NCBI GenBank assembly: GCA_017304655.1
Contig: JAFKLY010000003.1
Location: 1-64,000 of the forward strand
DNA from: Sphingomonas sp.
GTDB taxonomy: Bacteria > Pseudomonadota > Alphaproteobacteria > Sphingomonadales > Sphingomonadaceae
Length of the DNA stretch: 64,000 nt
Direction of reading: 5' to 3'
Shown here one piece after another: positions 1-8,902 of the stretch. A model generated the notes under the pieces. That model saw nothing but the letters and a program-made list of their open reading frames with translations. It made no database searches and was not told the DNA's origin. A program made the position numbers and the translations under genes. Numbering within the stretch: the stretch's first letter is position 1; each line of letters begins with the position of its first letter.

Positions 1-159
1 TTCTGCCCCACCGGCGGCATCTCCGCAGACACCGCGCCCGACTGGCTTGCCCAGCCGTTCATCGGCTGCGTCGGCGGAAGCTGGGTGGTCCCCAAAGGGC
101 CGCTCGACCCCCACAAGGTCGAACAACTCGCCACAGAAGCCGCAGCACTCAAACGATAG
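1..159 (+). CDS. eda: KDPG/KHG aldolase, C-terminal fragment (5' end outside window)
   Basis: The first 52 codons seen are the end of a gene that begins before the window. The fragment opens with FCPTGGI and continues with a GCVGGSWVVP stretch. Both are hallmarks of the C-terminal half of 2-keto-3-deoxy-6-phosphogluconate aldolase, which cleaves KDPG to pyruvate and glyceraldehyde-3-phosphate in the Entner-Doudoroff pathway. The gene ends with TAG at 157-159 and is convergent with the sulfatase locus to its right. It could be part of that locus (sugar-acid catabolism) or the ordinary ED locus; the missing upstream sequence would tell. The catalytic lysine lies in the part not seen. Confidence 0.85.
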   Translation, partial: FCPTGGISADTAPDWLAQPFIGCVGGSWVVPKGPLDPHKVEQLATEAAALKR

Positions 160-199
160 GCGAAGGAAAGAGAAGCAAAGCGCGTGCAAACAGTCGGCG

Positions 200-1231
200 C
201 TAATCCTCCACGCGTATCTTGATCACCCAGATGAACGCCTTGCCAGCCGGTAACCTCACCAGCCCAGTCCCATCAACCAGTGCGTTTTGCCGGCCCAGCC
301 ACGGTTCAGGGCTGAAGAAACCCGCTTCCGCATTGCCCCACAAATTGAACATTACCGGCAAGCCGTCCAGCCTTCGACTGGCGTGATGAGACAGCGTGAT
401 CCGCAGGCCACTCTCATCGTCCAGCCGCACCCAGGGAGTTGCGGGGTAGTCCGCCAGTGGCAGCGCTTTTTCGCGTCCAAGCGCCGCGACCGGAAAGCGA
501 TCGAGCGAAGGCTGCGATGCGACGCCGGTTGGTTTGCCAGAACGATCCAGCAGAATTTGCTTTCGCGCCGGCGTGGTCACGGTCATCGTCCCGGCACCCA
601 GCAGGGGCTGACGGAAGGTGATGTGGTTACCGATCGAAAACGGCATCGGCCCCTCATTTGCCGACGACGCGACAATGCGATGCTCGATCGACAGCATACT
701 CCCTTTGAGGCGATAGGTAATCGTGAAGACGAAACGGAACGGATAATAGGCGAGCGTCGAGGCCGTTTCCGTCAACTCCAGCCTGGCAGTCGCTTCCTTC
801 CCACCCCCTGCCTGCGACACCACCCGCCAGGGCAGATCACGTGCGAAGCCGTGGATTGGCATGGGCAATGGACGCCCCTTCCAACTCCAGCCAAGTCCAT
901 TCGGTGCCTTCTCATCGAAGTTCCGGCCGGTTGCTGGCCAGAGGATGGGGGCCTTGCCGCCCCATCCTTCGCGCGGACAAAAATCCATGCCACGATAGAG
1001 CAACTCGCGACGCATCCCATCGCGCTTGACGCTCAGGCCGACCAGCGCCCCGCCCTGTTTTGGCGCGACGACTGCGGTCAACTTACTGCCCGGAATGCTG
1101 AGCTCGACGAGCGGGCCGATGCGGTCGATCTCGTAGCAGGCGGCGGAAGCGGGAGCGGCTGTCTGGGCTTGGCACGTCGCAGGAAAGGCAAACGCTCCTA
1201 GCGTCGCGGACATGATCCAAGCAGATCGCAT
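200..1231 (-). CDS. Secreted aldose 1-epimerase (galactose mutarotase)-like protein
   Basis: About 343 residues with an N-terminal signal peptide (MRSAWIMSATLGAFAFPATC then QA). The body has the galactose-mutarotase fold signatures: GGxLxxL near the N-terminus of the mature protein, a WGGKAPILWPATGRN segment, the MPIHGFAR motif carrying the presumed catalytic His, and an EPW segment near the C-terminus that would carry the general base Glu. The reaction would be interconversion of anomers of a released sugar, here in the envelope. The ATG at 1231 is preferred because it starts exactly at the signal peptide; an in-frame GTG at 1282 has its purine-rich stretch too close. It follows the sulfatase gene within 40 bases and is probably co-transcribed with it. 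Confidence 0.7.
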   Translation of the reverse strand: MRSAWIMSATLGAFAFPATCQAQTAAPASAACYEIDRIGPLVELSIPGSKLTAVVAPKQGGALVGLSVKRDGMRRELLYRGMDFCPREGWGGKAPILWPATGRNFDEKAPNGLGWSWKGRPLPMPIHGFARDLPWRVVSQAGGGKEATARLELTETASTLAYYPFRFVFTITYRLKGSMLSIEHRIVASSANEGPMPFSIGNHITFRQPLLGAGTMTVTTPARKQILLDRSGKPTGVASQPSLDRFPVAALGREKALPLADYPATPWVRLDDESGLRITLSHHASRRLDGLPVMFNLWGNAEAGFFSPEPWLGRQNALVDGTGLVRLPAGKAFIWVIKIRVED

Positions 1232-1271
1232 ACGCGTCAAGCCTGGCCACACCGCCAGCGCATAAGCCGCA

Positions 1272-2771
1272 TCAGTCACCACCTCCCCTCAAGCGGTAAC
1301 GTTCGGGGTCCTGTGGGACTACGGTCGGCTCACCCTTCAGGATCGCCTTGATATTCGCCAATTCCGGATCGCCGGTCCGCTCCATATCCTTCAGGAGGGC
1401 ATCCGCCATCCGCTCGATCCGCGCTGCATGTCGCTTGTCCGCAGCGAGATTGCGCCGCTGCCCGGGATCAGCCTCCAGATCGTAAAAGGCCATCGGAATG
1501 CCGACGGTACATTGCTCCACTCGCGCCGCGATTTTGGAATCGATCTTGGCCCCCTCAACCATGGCATTGAAGGTGAGCCCCATCATGCTTTCCGAGCGAT
1601 ATTTGAGCTTGCCGTCCGACCATGGGGTGAAGAGCAAGGCATAGCGGTGATCCTGAATGGCCCTCATGGGATAGGAGACGCCGCTCGAGAGCGTGTTGAC
1701 GTAAGTGACCGTGAACGCGCGTTCAAACGCAGCCGATCCCATAATCAGGGGAAGCCAGGATTGCCCATCCAGATTGGCGGGTGCTCTTACGCCCAACAGG
1801 TCAAGAAGCGTCGGCAGAATATCGCAATGCGTCGTCAGCTCAGTGAAATCGCGCGGCGCGCCCATGCCTGGCCAGGAGATGAGAACAGGCACCCGCGTCC
1901 CATGCTCGTAGCAAGTCGCCTTGGCGAAAGGGAACGGCATGCCATGATCCGAGCAGAACATGACGACTGTGTTGTCACGCTCGCCACTCTCATCGAGCAC
2001 CCGCAGAATGTTGCCGATCGCGATGTCGAGACGTTGTGCGCTGTTCCAATATTGTGAGAGTTCGCGGCGGATCTCCGGCAGATCGTCCAGATGGGGCGGG
2101 ATCACCACGTCTTCGGGTCCGACTTCACGCGCCACCTTGTATGGACCAGTGTGATCGTGGTCGACCTTGTCAGCTTGCGGGCTGCCATAGAAGGGGCGAT
2201 GCGGATCGTTGCTGTTGCAGTTGATGAAGAACGGTTTCTTGCCATTCCTCGCCTCCTCCAGCGCAACGCGAAATCCGTTGGCATGAACGAGCGTGCTTCG
2301 ATCCTTGCTCTGCTGTAGAAAGTCCCAGGGGAAGCAATCCTGCGGCAGCATGTGATCCACCTTGTGGATTCCTGCCGTGTAGTAGCCTTGCTCCTTAAGC
2401 AATGTGACGAGTGTGGGCGTGCCTGCATTAACGGGCGTAAAGCCGGTGCCGCCACTGCGATGAGGCACGAGGCCCGTCATCAGCGCCTCGCGTGACGGCA
2501 TGCAGATCGGCGCAACCGTCCGGTTGTTGACGAACCGATGCGACCGTCGGGCAAGAGCGTCGAGATTGGGCATCAGGCCGGCCTTGCCGCCCATGAACCC
2601 CGGGAGCGACCAATCCAGATCATCAGCAGTGATCAACAGGAGATTCATTGGCCTGGGCGGCGCCCCGCCGCCTTGCGCTTTCGCAGCGTTCTGACTTGGT
2701 AGAATGCCTGCCAGCGCCGCCGTCGCGCCTCCCAGCAGGAACTCTCGCTTGCGGACAGAAAACAGGCTCAT
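1272..2771 (-). CDS. Type I (formylglycine) sulfatase, heparan-N-sulfatase-like
   Basis: A 499-residue alkaline-phosphatase-superfamily sulfatase. Residues 1-32 look like a Tat or Sec export signal (RKREFLLGGATAALAG). The metal-binding DD pair (ITADDLDW, residues 47-54) and the activation motif C-M-P-S-R (Cys90) are intact, so Cys90 can be oxidised to formylglycine. An SDHGMPF segment matches the second metal-binding site. The general layout resembles N-sulfoglucosamine sulfohydrolase relatives, but the substrate cannot be fixed from sequence alone. The start is an ATG preceded by GAGGAG at about 6 bases. It lies 47 bases after the next sulfatase gene and ends 40 bases before the mutarotase-like gene, consistent with one transcription unit. 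Confidence 0.88.
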   Translation of the reverse strand: MSLFSVRKREFLLGGATAALAGILPSQNAAKAQGGGAPPRPMNLLLITADDLDWSLPGFMGGKAGLMPNLDALARRSHRFVNNRTVAPICMPSREALMTGLVPHRSGGTGFTPVNAGTPTLVTLLKEQGYYTAGIHKVDHMLPQDCFPWDFLQQSKDRSTLVHANGFRVALEEARNGKKPFFINCNSNDPHRPFYGSPQADKVDHDHTGPYKVAREVGPEDVVIPPHLDDLPEIRRELSQYWNSAQRLDIAIGNILRVLDESGERDNTVVMFCSDHGMPFPFAKATCYEHGTRVPVLISWPGMGAPRDFTELTTHCDILPTLLDLLGVRAPANLDGQSWLPLIMGSAAFERAFTVTYVNTLSSGVSYPMRAIQDHRYALLFTPWSDGKLKYRSESMMGLTFNAMVEGAKIDSKIAARVEQCTVGIPMAFYDLEADPGQRRNLAADKRHAARIERMADALLKDMERTGDPELANIKAILKGEPTVVPQDPERYRLRGGGD

Positions 2772-2818
2772 TCAAATCTCCTCAGCGCCAAGTACTCGCC
2801 CTGTCGCAGATCAACGGA

Positions 2819-4297
2819 TCAATAGACCCATTCAGTCTCGCGGCCATTGACAATGACCTTTCGGGTCTGATGCAGTGGCCAGAGCGGTGCGGGCAAGGAG
2901 CCGCGCCAATCGCCCATACGTTTCTCAAGCGCCGCACGCACCTCCGGCTTCTCGGCACTGAGGTCCTTGCGTTCGCCCGGATCGGCTTCGAGATCGTAAA
3001 GATAGGTCTGGTTCCAGTCATTCGACCGCCAGAGCTTGTAACGCCCTTCGCGCACCGCGAAGACGGGTTCCTGCCCCCAGAGCATCGTCCGCTGGGTTCT
3101 GCCAGGGCGTTGGAGGACATCGACAAGATCGTTTCCGTCCAGTTCCTTGGGAAGCTGGCGCGCAGGTGCCGCCGCACGCAAAGCCGTCGGAAGGATATCA
3201 AGAGAGGATACCGGCGTATCAACCATCCCGCGCACTTTTATCCCGTCCGGCCAGGACACCACGAAGGGCACGCGCGTGCCACCTTCCAGATAGGTAAACT
3301 TGCCTGCCGCCCATGGATGATCGGTCGCGCAGAACCCGAACTGCTCGGGACAGCCATTGTCCGACAGGAACACGATCATCGTGTTGTCGCGCTGGCCGAT
3401 GGCCTCCAGCTTGTCGATGATGCGGCCCACACCGTCGTCCATCGCGGCGATCATGGCGATATAGGTTCGTCTGACCGGGTCCTTGATGTTCTTGAAGCGA
3501 TCGAAATACTGCTGGGGGACCTGCAACGGCCAATGCGGCGCATTGTAGGCGAGATAGGCGAAGAACGGGCGGCCCGCTTTCCCCTTTCGACCAATATAGT
3601 CGACCGCACGGTCCGTAATCTCGGTCGTCAGATACTTATCGAAATTGCTGACGGGCCTGGCGTCCGGTCCTTCGACGATCTGGCCGTTGCCCTCGCGCTT
3701 GTCGAGCGGATAGCGGTCGGCTTTAGTCGGTGTCGTGACAATCCCCGGGGTCTTCGGATCAACATAGATCGTTTCGCCGGCGAGAAATCCGAAAAACTCG
3801 TCAAAGCCCCTGTTGGTGGGATAAAATTGGCGTTCGGCACCCTGATGCCATTTTCCGAAGACGGCGGTGCTGTAACCGAGCGCCTTGAGACGGTCGGCAA
3901 TTGTCAACTGCCCGACGGGCAAGCCCGCGCCCGCATCGACCCCGCCCCGATCATTGATGTTGTAGGTGAAGCCGATCTCTGCGGGCCGGCGGCCGGTGAG
4001 CAAACCCGCCCGGGACACGGCGCAGACCGAGGCAGCTACGTAACCGCTCGAAAAGGCGACACCCGCGCGCGCGAGCCGATCGATGTTCGGCGTCGGAACT
4101 TCCGCGCGGCCATAGGTGGAGACATCGGGCCAGCCAAGATCGTCCACGAGAATGACGATGACGTTGGGCTGCGCCGCAGCATGCCGCTGCAAGGCGGCCC
4201 GAGGCGCTTTGGCCGACTGATTCGCAGCGATCGCTCCGATCGACACGGCCGCCGTTGTCGCCAGCAGCGCAGTAAAAAGGATGGGCCGGATTGTCAT
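2819..4297 (-). CDS. Sulfatase with atypical activation motif (C-A-V-S-R)
   Basis: About 492 residues from the ATG at 4297, which is preceded by GAGGG and begins a signal peptide (MTIRPILFTALLATTAAVSI). The sulfatase fold is complete: VDDLGWPD at about 51-58, a GKWHQG segment, a LSDNG segment and a C-terminal LYDLEADPGE. The activation site reads ASVCAVSRAGLLTGR, with Cys92. The position normally Pro or Ala in C-x-[P/A]-S-R is Val. The rest of the signature (SR, LLTGR) is normal, so the protein may still be matured, but FGE recognition could be altered. It lies between the receptor gene and the first sulfatase on the same strand. The substrate is unknown; it resembles arylsulfatase A-type exo-sulfatases. 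Confidence 0.86.
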   Translation of the reverse strand: MTIRPILFTALLATTAAVSIGAIAANQSAKAPRAALQRHAAAQPNVIVILVDDLGWPDVSTYGRAEVPTPNIDRLARAGVAFSSGYVAASVCAVSRAGLLTGRRPAEIGFTYNINDRGGVDAGAGLPVGQLTIADRLKALGYSTAVFGKWHQGAERQFYPTNRGFDEFFGFLAGETIYVDPKTPGIVTTPTKADRYPLDKREGNGQIVEGPDARPVSNFDKYLTTEITDRAVDYIGRKGKAGRPFFAYLAYNAPHWPLQVPQQYFDRFKNIKDPVRRTYIAMIAAMDDGVGRIIDKLEAIGQRDNTMIVFLSDNGCPEQFGFCATDHPWAAGKFTYLEGGTRVPFVVSWPDGIKVRGMVDTPVSSLDILPTALRAAAPARQLPKELDGNDLVDVLQRPGRTQRTMLWGQEPVFAVREGRYKLWRSNDWNQTYLYDLEADPGERKDLSAEKPEVRAALEKRMGDWRGSLPAPLWPLHQTRKVIVNGRETEWVY

Positions 4298-4425
4298 GCT
4301 GGCCGGCCCTCGTGGCTTCCAAGTTTCCCAAACAGGCAGAGCGTACTGTTCACTGAACCTTCCTCCCGGTGGCCTGTTCAACCTCGATGACCGAAGCACG
4401 CCGTTGCAGCAATGCTGGACGCGGA

Positions 4426-4454
4426 GCCTCGGCGCGACAAACTCACACCGAGGC
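4426..4454 (-). other. Hairpin downstream of the TonB receptor gene
   Basis: A 7-base inverted repeat, GCCTCGG at 4426-4432 and CCGAGGC at 4448-4454, lies 6-35 bases past the receptor stop codon. No T-run follows it on the minus strand, so it is at best a weak or Rho-assisted terminator, or a processing/stability hairpin between receptor and sulfatase messages. Confidence 0.3.
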
Positions 4455-4460
4455 GATCCG

Positions 4461-7388
4461 TCAGTAGGCGAAGCGAACGCCTACGCGGAACATGCGTCCG
4501 ATCACGTCGTAAATATTGGCGTTCGTACCGATGTTGTTCGCCGGTGCGATTGCCGGCTTCTTGTCAAAGGCGTTCTTGATGGACCCGAACACTTCGAGGA
4601 ACGACTTGTCGCGTTCCAGAATGCGATAGCTGCCGTTCACATCCACATAAGCGATCGCAGAGACACGGTTGTTGCTGATGCTGTTGCTGAGCGACGGGTT
4701 ATATCCCTCGTCCTGTGGGCCGACATAGATGTTGCCGAACTTGCCCTTCGGAATGTAGCGAATCTGGGCACCGAGAATGGCCGGCCCCGTCTTCAACGTC
4801 ACCCGAGAACTGATTTCATAGCAAGGCATGCTGGGGAAGGCCTGCTGCGTAACGACGCCATTCTGGCACTTTCCGCTGACCGACGAACCGCCGTTGACGT
4901 AGTTCAGTTTCGAATAGATCGTCGCGAGGACGCGAACATCGAGATCGCCAAGCCCGCCAATGTGATTGCGATAGCCAAGTTCCACATCGGTGCCGGCAAC
5001 CTGCAGTTCGTTTGCGTTGGCCTGAGGGTTTCTGATAAAAGTCAGAACGCCTGACGCATCACGCGTGACGAAGTCGCACGCAGCCTGCACACCCTGGAAA
5101 CACTGCGTGACCAGTGTGGGACCGCCGACGGCGGCAATGTAACCGGTGACCTTGATGTTATAATAGTCGACTGACAGCTGGAAATCCCTGAGCGCGCCGT
5201 TGGGCTTGATCGTAACGCCGACCGTCTTGGTGTAGGCGATTTCCGGCGACAGGAACGGGTTACCGCTGGACTGCGTCGCCACCTGGGTGCTGGTGTTGGT
5301 GCGCGGATCCAGAATGGCGGAATTCTGCGTGTTGGGCAGAATGAACAGCTCGTTGATGTTTGGTGCCCGGAAGTCCCTGGAGATCGTCCCGCGGAAGCGC
5401 AGCCAATCGTTTGGCTTGTAAACGATGCCGGCCTTCCAGGTCAGGGCGTTGAAACCGGAGTTCGCCGGACCGACGCCGCCACTGGGCAACGGCGCCTCGG
5501 GACTGGAGAGCTTGTAATTGGCATGACGCACGGCGCCGTTGAGCTCCAGCAGTTCCGCCATCGGCACGCCCTTGAGCACGGGCACATTGGCTTCGCCATA
5601 GACTTCGAATATCTTGCTGCGACCATGCAGCGGACTGTAATTCTGCACGAACGCGCCGGTCAGGGATACCGGGTCCACCTCGGCCGCGATGCTCTCCGTG
5701 CGATATTCGACGCCGGCTGCCAAATCGATGTCGCCAGCCCCCGTGCTGAAGGGGGCGCCACGGACGTTGAAGCTCACGTCGTTCAGCTTGACCTTCGAGA
5801 ACTGCGTGGCGGTACCGAAAGCATAAGCCAGCGCCTGCGGGCTCGCGGTGCCGATGCCGAACAGGTTCAAAGGCTCGCAACCCGCAACCACTGTCGCGGT
5901 GCGATTGACCGAACAGACAATCTTACCGGCATTGGCCCCGGCCCCATTTACCGCCTGCACGGCGTTCGAGAAGTTCGTCTGATTGATGATGTTGTTCGCA
6001 ACGTTGTTGATCCGGCTTTCGCCTTGGAGATAAGTCGCATCCCAATCCCACTGGCCGATCTTGCCCTTAAGGCCCGCGGCGACCCGATAGGTCTTTACGT
6101 CATAGTCGACGATGGGAACCAGCAGGCCGTCGCCGGACTTGCCGATGTTCACGGTCGTCATGTTCTGCGCGGTCATCTGCTGAACCAGCGCAGCGGGCAG
6201 GAACGGATTGCTGATCGAGAGCGTGATCGCGCCGGTGTTCAGAGGACCACTGCGCGCCGTACCGGCGGCATTCTGGTTGCCAGAACGCAGCTGAGCGAAC
6301 GTTCCTGTCGTCTCTGTGCGCCCGTAGGATGCATCGACCCAACCCTCCAGCGAGTCCGATATCTCGGCCTCAGCCCGGAAATAGGTCGCGAGCCTTTGCT
6401 GCGGTCCCTGCAGGTTGAATGCGCCGGCTGCGGGATTGATGCCGGGACGACCACCGCCAATCATCTGATTGTTATTGGGCGTATAGAGCTGACCGAACGT
6501 GAAGGGGAGCAGGCTCTTGCCGTCCGCGGACACTTCCTGCCCACCATATGCCGAGGTCAACTTCGAACTGACAATCAAGCCTGCAGGCGTGTTTTGCGAC
6601 CAACGCACCGCCGGGGCAACGATGAGCGCCGGTAGTCCGTTCACGCCGGGATTGGAGTTGGACATGAGCCCCCACTCCTCGGCACACCAGGCGCGGGAGT
6701 AACAGTTTCCAACAGCCTTCCGATCCTGATAGTCCAGCCCTGCAATGATATGAATCCGGTCGTCGGCGAAGCCATGCCCGACTGCGAGCGAGTATTTTTG
6801 CTCCTGCCCGTCGCCCTCATCGGTCACACCATATTGGGCAGAACCACGCAAACCGGTCAGCTTGTGGTCAAGCACGATATTCATCACACCCGCCACAGCG
6901 TCGCTGCCATACGCCGCCGACGCACCGCCCGTGACGATATCCAGGCGCGACACGAGCGAGCTGGGAATGAGGTCGGTATTGAAGAGCCCGGTGAATGTTG
7001 TCGCCGGATACCGCAGGCCGTCGACGAGAACGAGCGTGCGCACCGCGCCCAGGCCTCGGAGGTTGACCAGGTTGTTGCCCGGGCCATTGCCGCCACCGCC
7101 GACAAAGGCCGTGGTCGCACTCACGTCCGCGCGAACGACGGGAAGATCGTTGATGACCTGGGAAAGCTGCGTCGCAGCGGTCTGACTGATCAGATCCTGG
7201 CCGACCACCGTCACCGGCGTCGGCATGTCCACGCCAGAACGCGCCGTGCGAGAACCAGTGACCACGATGTCGGCGTTCTCTTCAGACGCCGCGTTGTCCC
7301 CCTGGGCTTGCGCCGGAAAAGCCTGGCAAAGCAACGCGCTGGAAACGAAAAGTGCTGCGCGAAGGCGCCCGAAGGTCCGCTTGGTCAT
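4461..7388 (-). CDS. TonB-dependent outer-membrane receptor
   Basis: A 975-residue outer-membrane receptor. A signal peptide (residues 1-28, ending AQAQ) is followed by a TonB-box-like DIVVTGSR and a plug domain (about 50-175) with NLRGLG, LVLVDG and a GGASAAYGSDAVAGVMNI segment. The C-terminal beta-barrel ends with aromatic FRVGVRFAY. Such receptors import oligosaccharides or other large ligands across the outer membrane using TonB energy. Its place among five sulfatases suggests a sulfated oligosaccharide, by inference. The start ATG has a GGGAGAG ribosome site. Upstream lie two tandem palindromes (7523-7559) proposed as LacI operators. Confidence 0.92.
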   Translation of the reverse strand: MTKRTFGRLRAALFVSSALLCQAFPAQAQGDNAASEENADIVVTGSRTARSGVDMPTPVTVVGQDLISQTAATQLSQVINDLPVVRADVSATTAFVGGGGNGPGNNLVNLRGLGAVRTLVLVDGLRYPATTFTGLFNTDLIPSSLVSRLDIVTGGASAAYGSDAVAGVMNIVLDHKLTGLRGSAQYGVTDEGDGQEQKYSLAVGHGFADDRIHIIAGLDYQDRKAVGNCYSRAWCAEEWGLMSNSNPGVNGLPALIVAPAVRWSQNTPAGLIVSSKLTSAYGGQEVSADGKSLLPFTFGQLYTPNNNQMIGGGRPGINPAAGAFNLQGPQQRLATYFRAEAEISDSLEGWVDASYGRTETTGTFAQLRSGNQNAAGTARSGPLNTGAITLSISNPFLPAALVQQMTAQNMTTVNIGKSGDGLLVPIVDYDVKTYRVAAGLKGKIGQWDWDATYLQGESRINNVANNIINQTNFSNAVQAVNGAGANAGKIVCSVNRTATVVAGCEPLNLFGIGTASPQALAYAFGTATQFSKVKLNDVSFNVRGAPFSTGAGDIDLAAGVEYRTESIAAEVDPVSLTGAFVQNYSPLHGRSKIFEVYGEANVPVLKGVPMAELLELNGAVRHANYKLSSPEAPLPSGGVGPANSGFNALTWKAGIVYKPNDWLRFRGTISRDFRAPNINELFILPNTQNSAILDPRTNTSTQVATQSSGNPFLSPEIAYTKTVGVTIKPNGALRDFQLSVDYYNIKVTGYIAAVGGPTLVTQCFQGVQAACDFVTRDASGVLTFIRNPQANANELQVAGTDVELGYRNHIGGLGDLDVRVLATIYSKLNYVNGGSSVSGKCQNGVVTQQAFPSMPCYEISSRVTLKTGPAILGAQIRYIPKGKFGNIYVGPQDEGYNPSLSNSISNNRVSAIAYVDVNGSYRILERDKSFLEVFGSIKNAFDKKPAIAPANNIGTNANIYDVIGRMFRVGVRFAY

Positions 7389-7600
7389 GAATCTCTCCCT
7401 TTCAAGCCGCCGATGCCCGGCGATCGTCTGGCATTAAAGTCGTCTATGCGGCCGGCAGTGCATGCGAGCCATCATAGATAGCTAACTCGGCAAATTGAGT
7501 CCGTCCCTACCTGCCGCATAACTGACATCGCTGTCAAATAGATTCTGACATCGCTGTCTTTCCATCCCCGCGTTGGTCAATGCGAAAGTTGGGTGGGCGA
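7389..7600. promoter_or_regulatory. Promoter region of the receptor gene
   Basis: About 200 bases upstream of the receptor start hold the leader, its GGGAGAG ribosome site and the two operator-like repeats. Read on the minus strand, a TTGACA hexamer (complement of 7532-7537) lies inside the proximal repeat and points at the receptor gene. I see no strong -10 element, and no other gene in this part. Confidence 0.5.
7523..7559. promoter_or_regulatory. Tandem LacI-type operator candidates
   Basis: Two copies of TGACATCGCTGTC start 23 bases apart (7523 and 7546). The first, TGACATCGCTGTCA, is an inverted repeat TGACA/TGTCA around a central CG, the form expected for LacI-family operators. The sequence matches the centre of two longer palindromes at 10765-10788 and 13637-13658. 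The regulator gene for it is probably the LacI-type gene immediately beside it. Confidence 0.65.
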
Positions 7601-7735
7601 TCAGGAGGCAACAACCCGGATATCGGCGTTGAGAAGATCGAGGCGCGCGATACCGGTCTTTGCAGCCGAACGCATCGCCTCGACTGTCGTCAAAGGCCGA
7701 TCAGCCAGGAACAGATCATTTCTGGCGACAGTCAT
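7601..7735 (-). other. Possible small ORF or gene remnant overlapping the LacI gene end
   Basis: A 44-codon frame runs from an ATG at 7735, inside the last codons of the LacI gene, to TGA at 7601-7603. Its translation includes FLADRPLTTVEAM and ends IRVVAS. Composition looks protein-like, but I do not recognise it and no clear ribosome site is visible. It may be the tail of a lost gene or chance. Confidence 0.2.
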
Positions 7736-8777
7736 CTGCTGGTGCGGAGGTGGAGTCTCGTCTCACGAAGTCATAGTCCAGCAATCGCTCCTCGCAGGGA
7801 GCCCCCGGCTCGCTTGGCTTGAGTAGCAGTTCCACAGCCTCAGCGGCCATATCTTCGATCGGCTGATGCACCGTGGTCAAATATGGCCAAACCGAAGTCG
7901 CGATCCAACTGTCGTCAAATCCGACGATCGAGACAGCGTCCGGTACCGTAAGCCCAGCTCGTCCGCACGCCACGAGCAAGCCTGCCGCCATGTCATCATT
8001 GGTCGCAAAAATGGCAGTTGGCCGAGGATCGCACGATAGCAGCGCCTCCCCAGCGGCGATCCCACTCTCGAAGAGAAAGTCCCCTTTGGCTTCATGAATG
8101 ACGATGTCAGCGCTGATCGACTTCAGTTTTTCGACAAAACCATTGCGTCGAGGCGTGGCTGCGCCGTGCTGTGGCGGGCCATTGACCAAACCAATGATCT
8201 TGTGGCCCAGATCGGAAAGATATTGCGCAGCCTGAGCCGCAGCAGCGGCATCGTCGATCGAGATTGCCGGGGAACGCCCCGGATCAATGACCGGAGCGAT
8301 GCGCACATAACGGATATTCTGGCGCTCCAGATAATCGAGAACCTCCCGGTTGTCCGTCAGTGGAGGCGTCAAAACGAAACCGTCCGTGCGACCGTTTCGG
8401 ACCACAGCATCCAGTTGACTCGAGAGCAGCGCTGAGCCCCCAACCGAATCCAGCGTGTCGAACCGCATATGGTAACCACGCGCAACACAAGCGCGATAAG
8501 CGCCCGTAATAGCCTTCATCGTATAGTTCGGGCTGGGATTGTCGAACAGCACGCCGATGGTGAAGGACCGCACCCCAGCCAGCGAGCGCGCTGCGGGATC
8601 GGGCACATATTTCAGCTCCGCAATAGCCGCCGAGACTTTAGCCAGCAACTTGGGCGACACATGGGGCTCTTTGTTGATCACCCGCGAGACGCTCTTCAAC
8701 GAGACCCCTGCTCGCTTGGCGACGTCAGCTATGGTGGGATTTCCAGTAGCCTGCGGAAACCTCCTGACCTCGTTCAT
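7716..8777 (-). CDS. LacI-family transcriptional regulator
   Basis: About 353 residues from the ATG at 8777, which has AAGGAAGG about 6 bases upstream. The N-terminal helix-turn-helix (PTIADVAKRAGVSLKSVSRV) and hinge-type region (YVPDPAARSLAG) are typical LacI/GalR. The C-terminal periplasmic-binding-like domain (GVLFDNPSPNYT, IFATNDDMAAGLL, SIVGFDDS) would bind a sugar effector. It lies between the receptor and a sulfatase gene. Palindromes with the core TTTGACAACGCTGCCAAA and a shorter variant, found at three places in this locus, are the likely operators. It is probably a repressor relieved by a sugar derived from the sulfated glycan, by inference. Confidence 0.9.
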   Translation of the reverse strand: MNEVRRFPQATGNPTIADVAKRAGVSLKSVSRVINKEPHVSPKLLAKVSAAIAELKYVPDPAARSLAGVRSFTIGVLFDNPSPNYTMKAITGAYRACVARGYHMRFDTLDSVGGSALLSSQLDAVVRNGRTDGFVLTPPLTDNREVLDYLERQNIRYVRIAPVIDPGRSPAISIDDAAAAAQAAQYLSDLGHKIIGLVNGPPQHGAATPRRNGFVEKLKSISADIVIHEAKGDFLFESGIAAGEALLSCDPRPTAIFATNDDMAAGLLVACGRAGLTVPDAVSIVGFDDSWIATSVWPYLTTVHQPIEDMAAEAVELLLKPSEPGAPCEERLLDYDFVRRDSTSAPADDCRQK

Positions 8778-8902
8778 CAACAGCCTTCCTTGTTCTTTGC
8801 CTGACACGCCCATTTCGAGGGTAGCGATGCGCAATGCTGCGGTTTGATTGTATTTGTCTGCGCAAGCAAGCCATCGACGATCAGATAGCGAGCAGGTGCC
8901 GC

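Noticed and set aside
2648..4390. Long plus-strand open frame (580 codons) opposite two sulfatases
   Set aside because: Antisense shadow in high-GC DNA; the minus strand encodes complete sulfatase motifs and the plus-strand translation has no recognisable domain.
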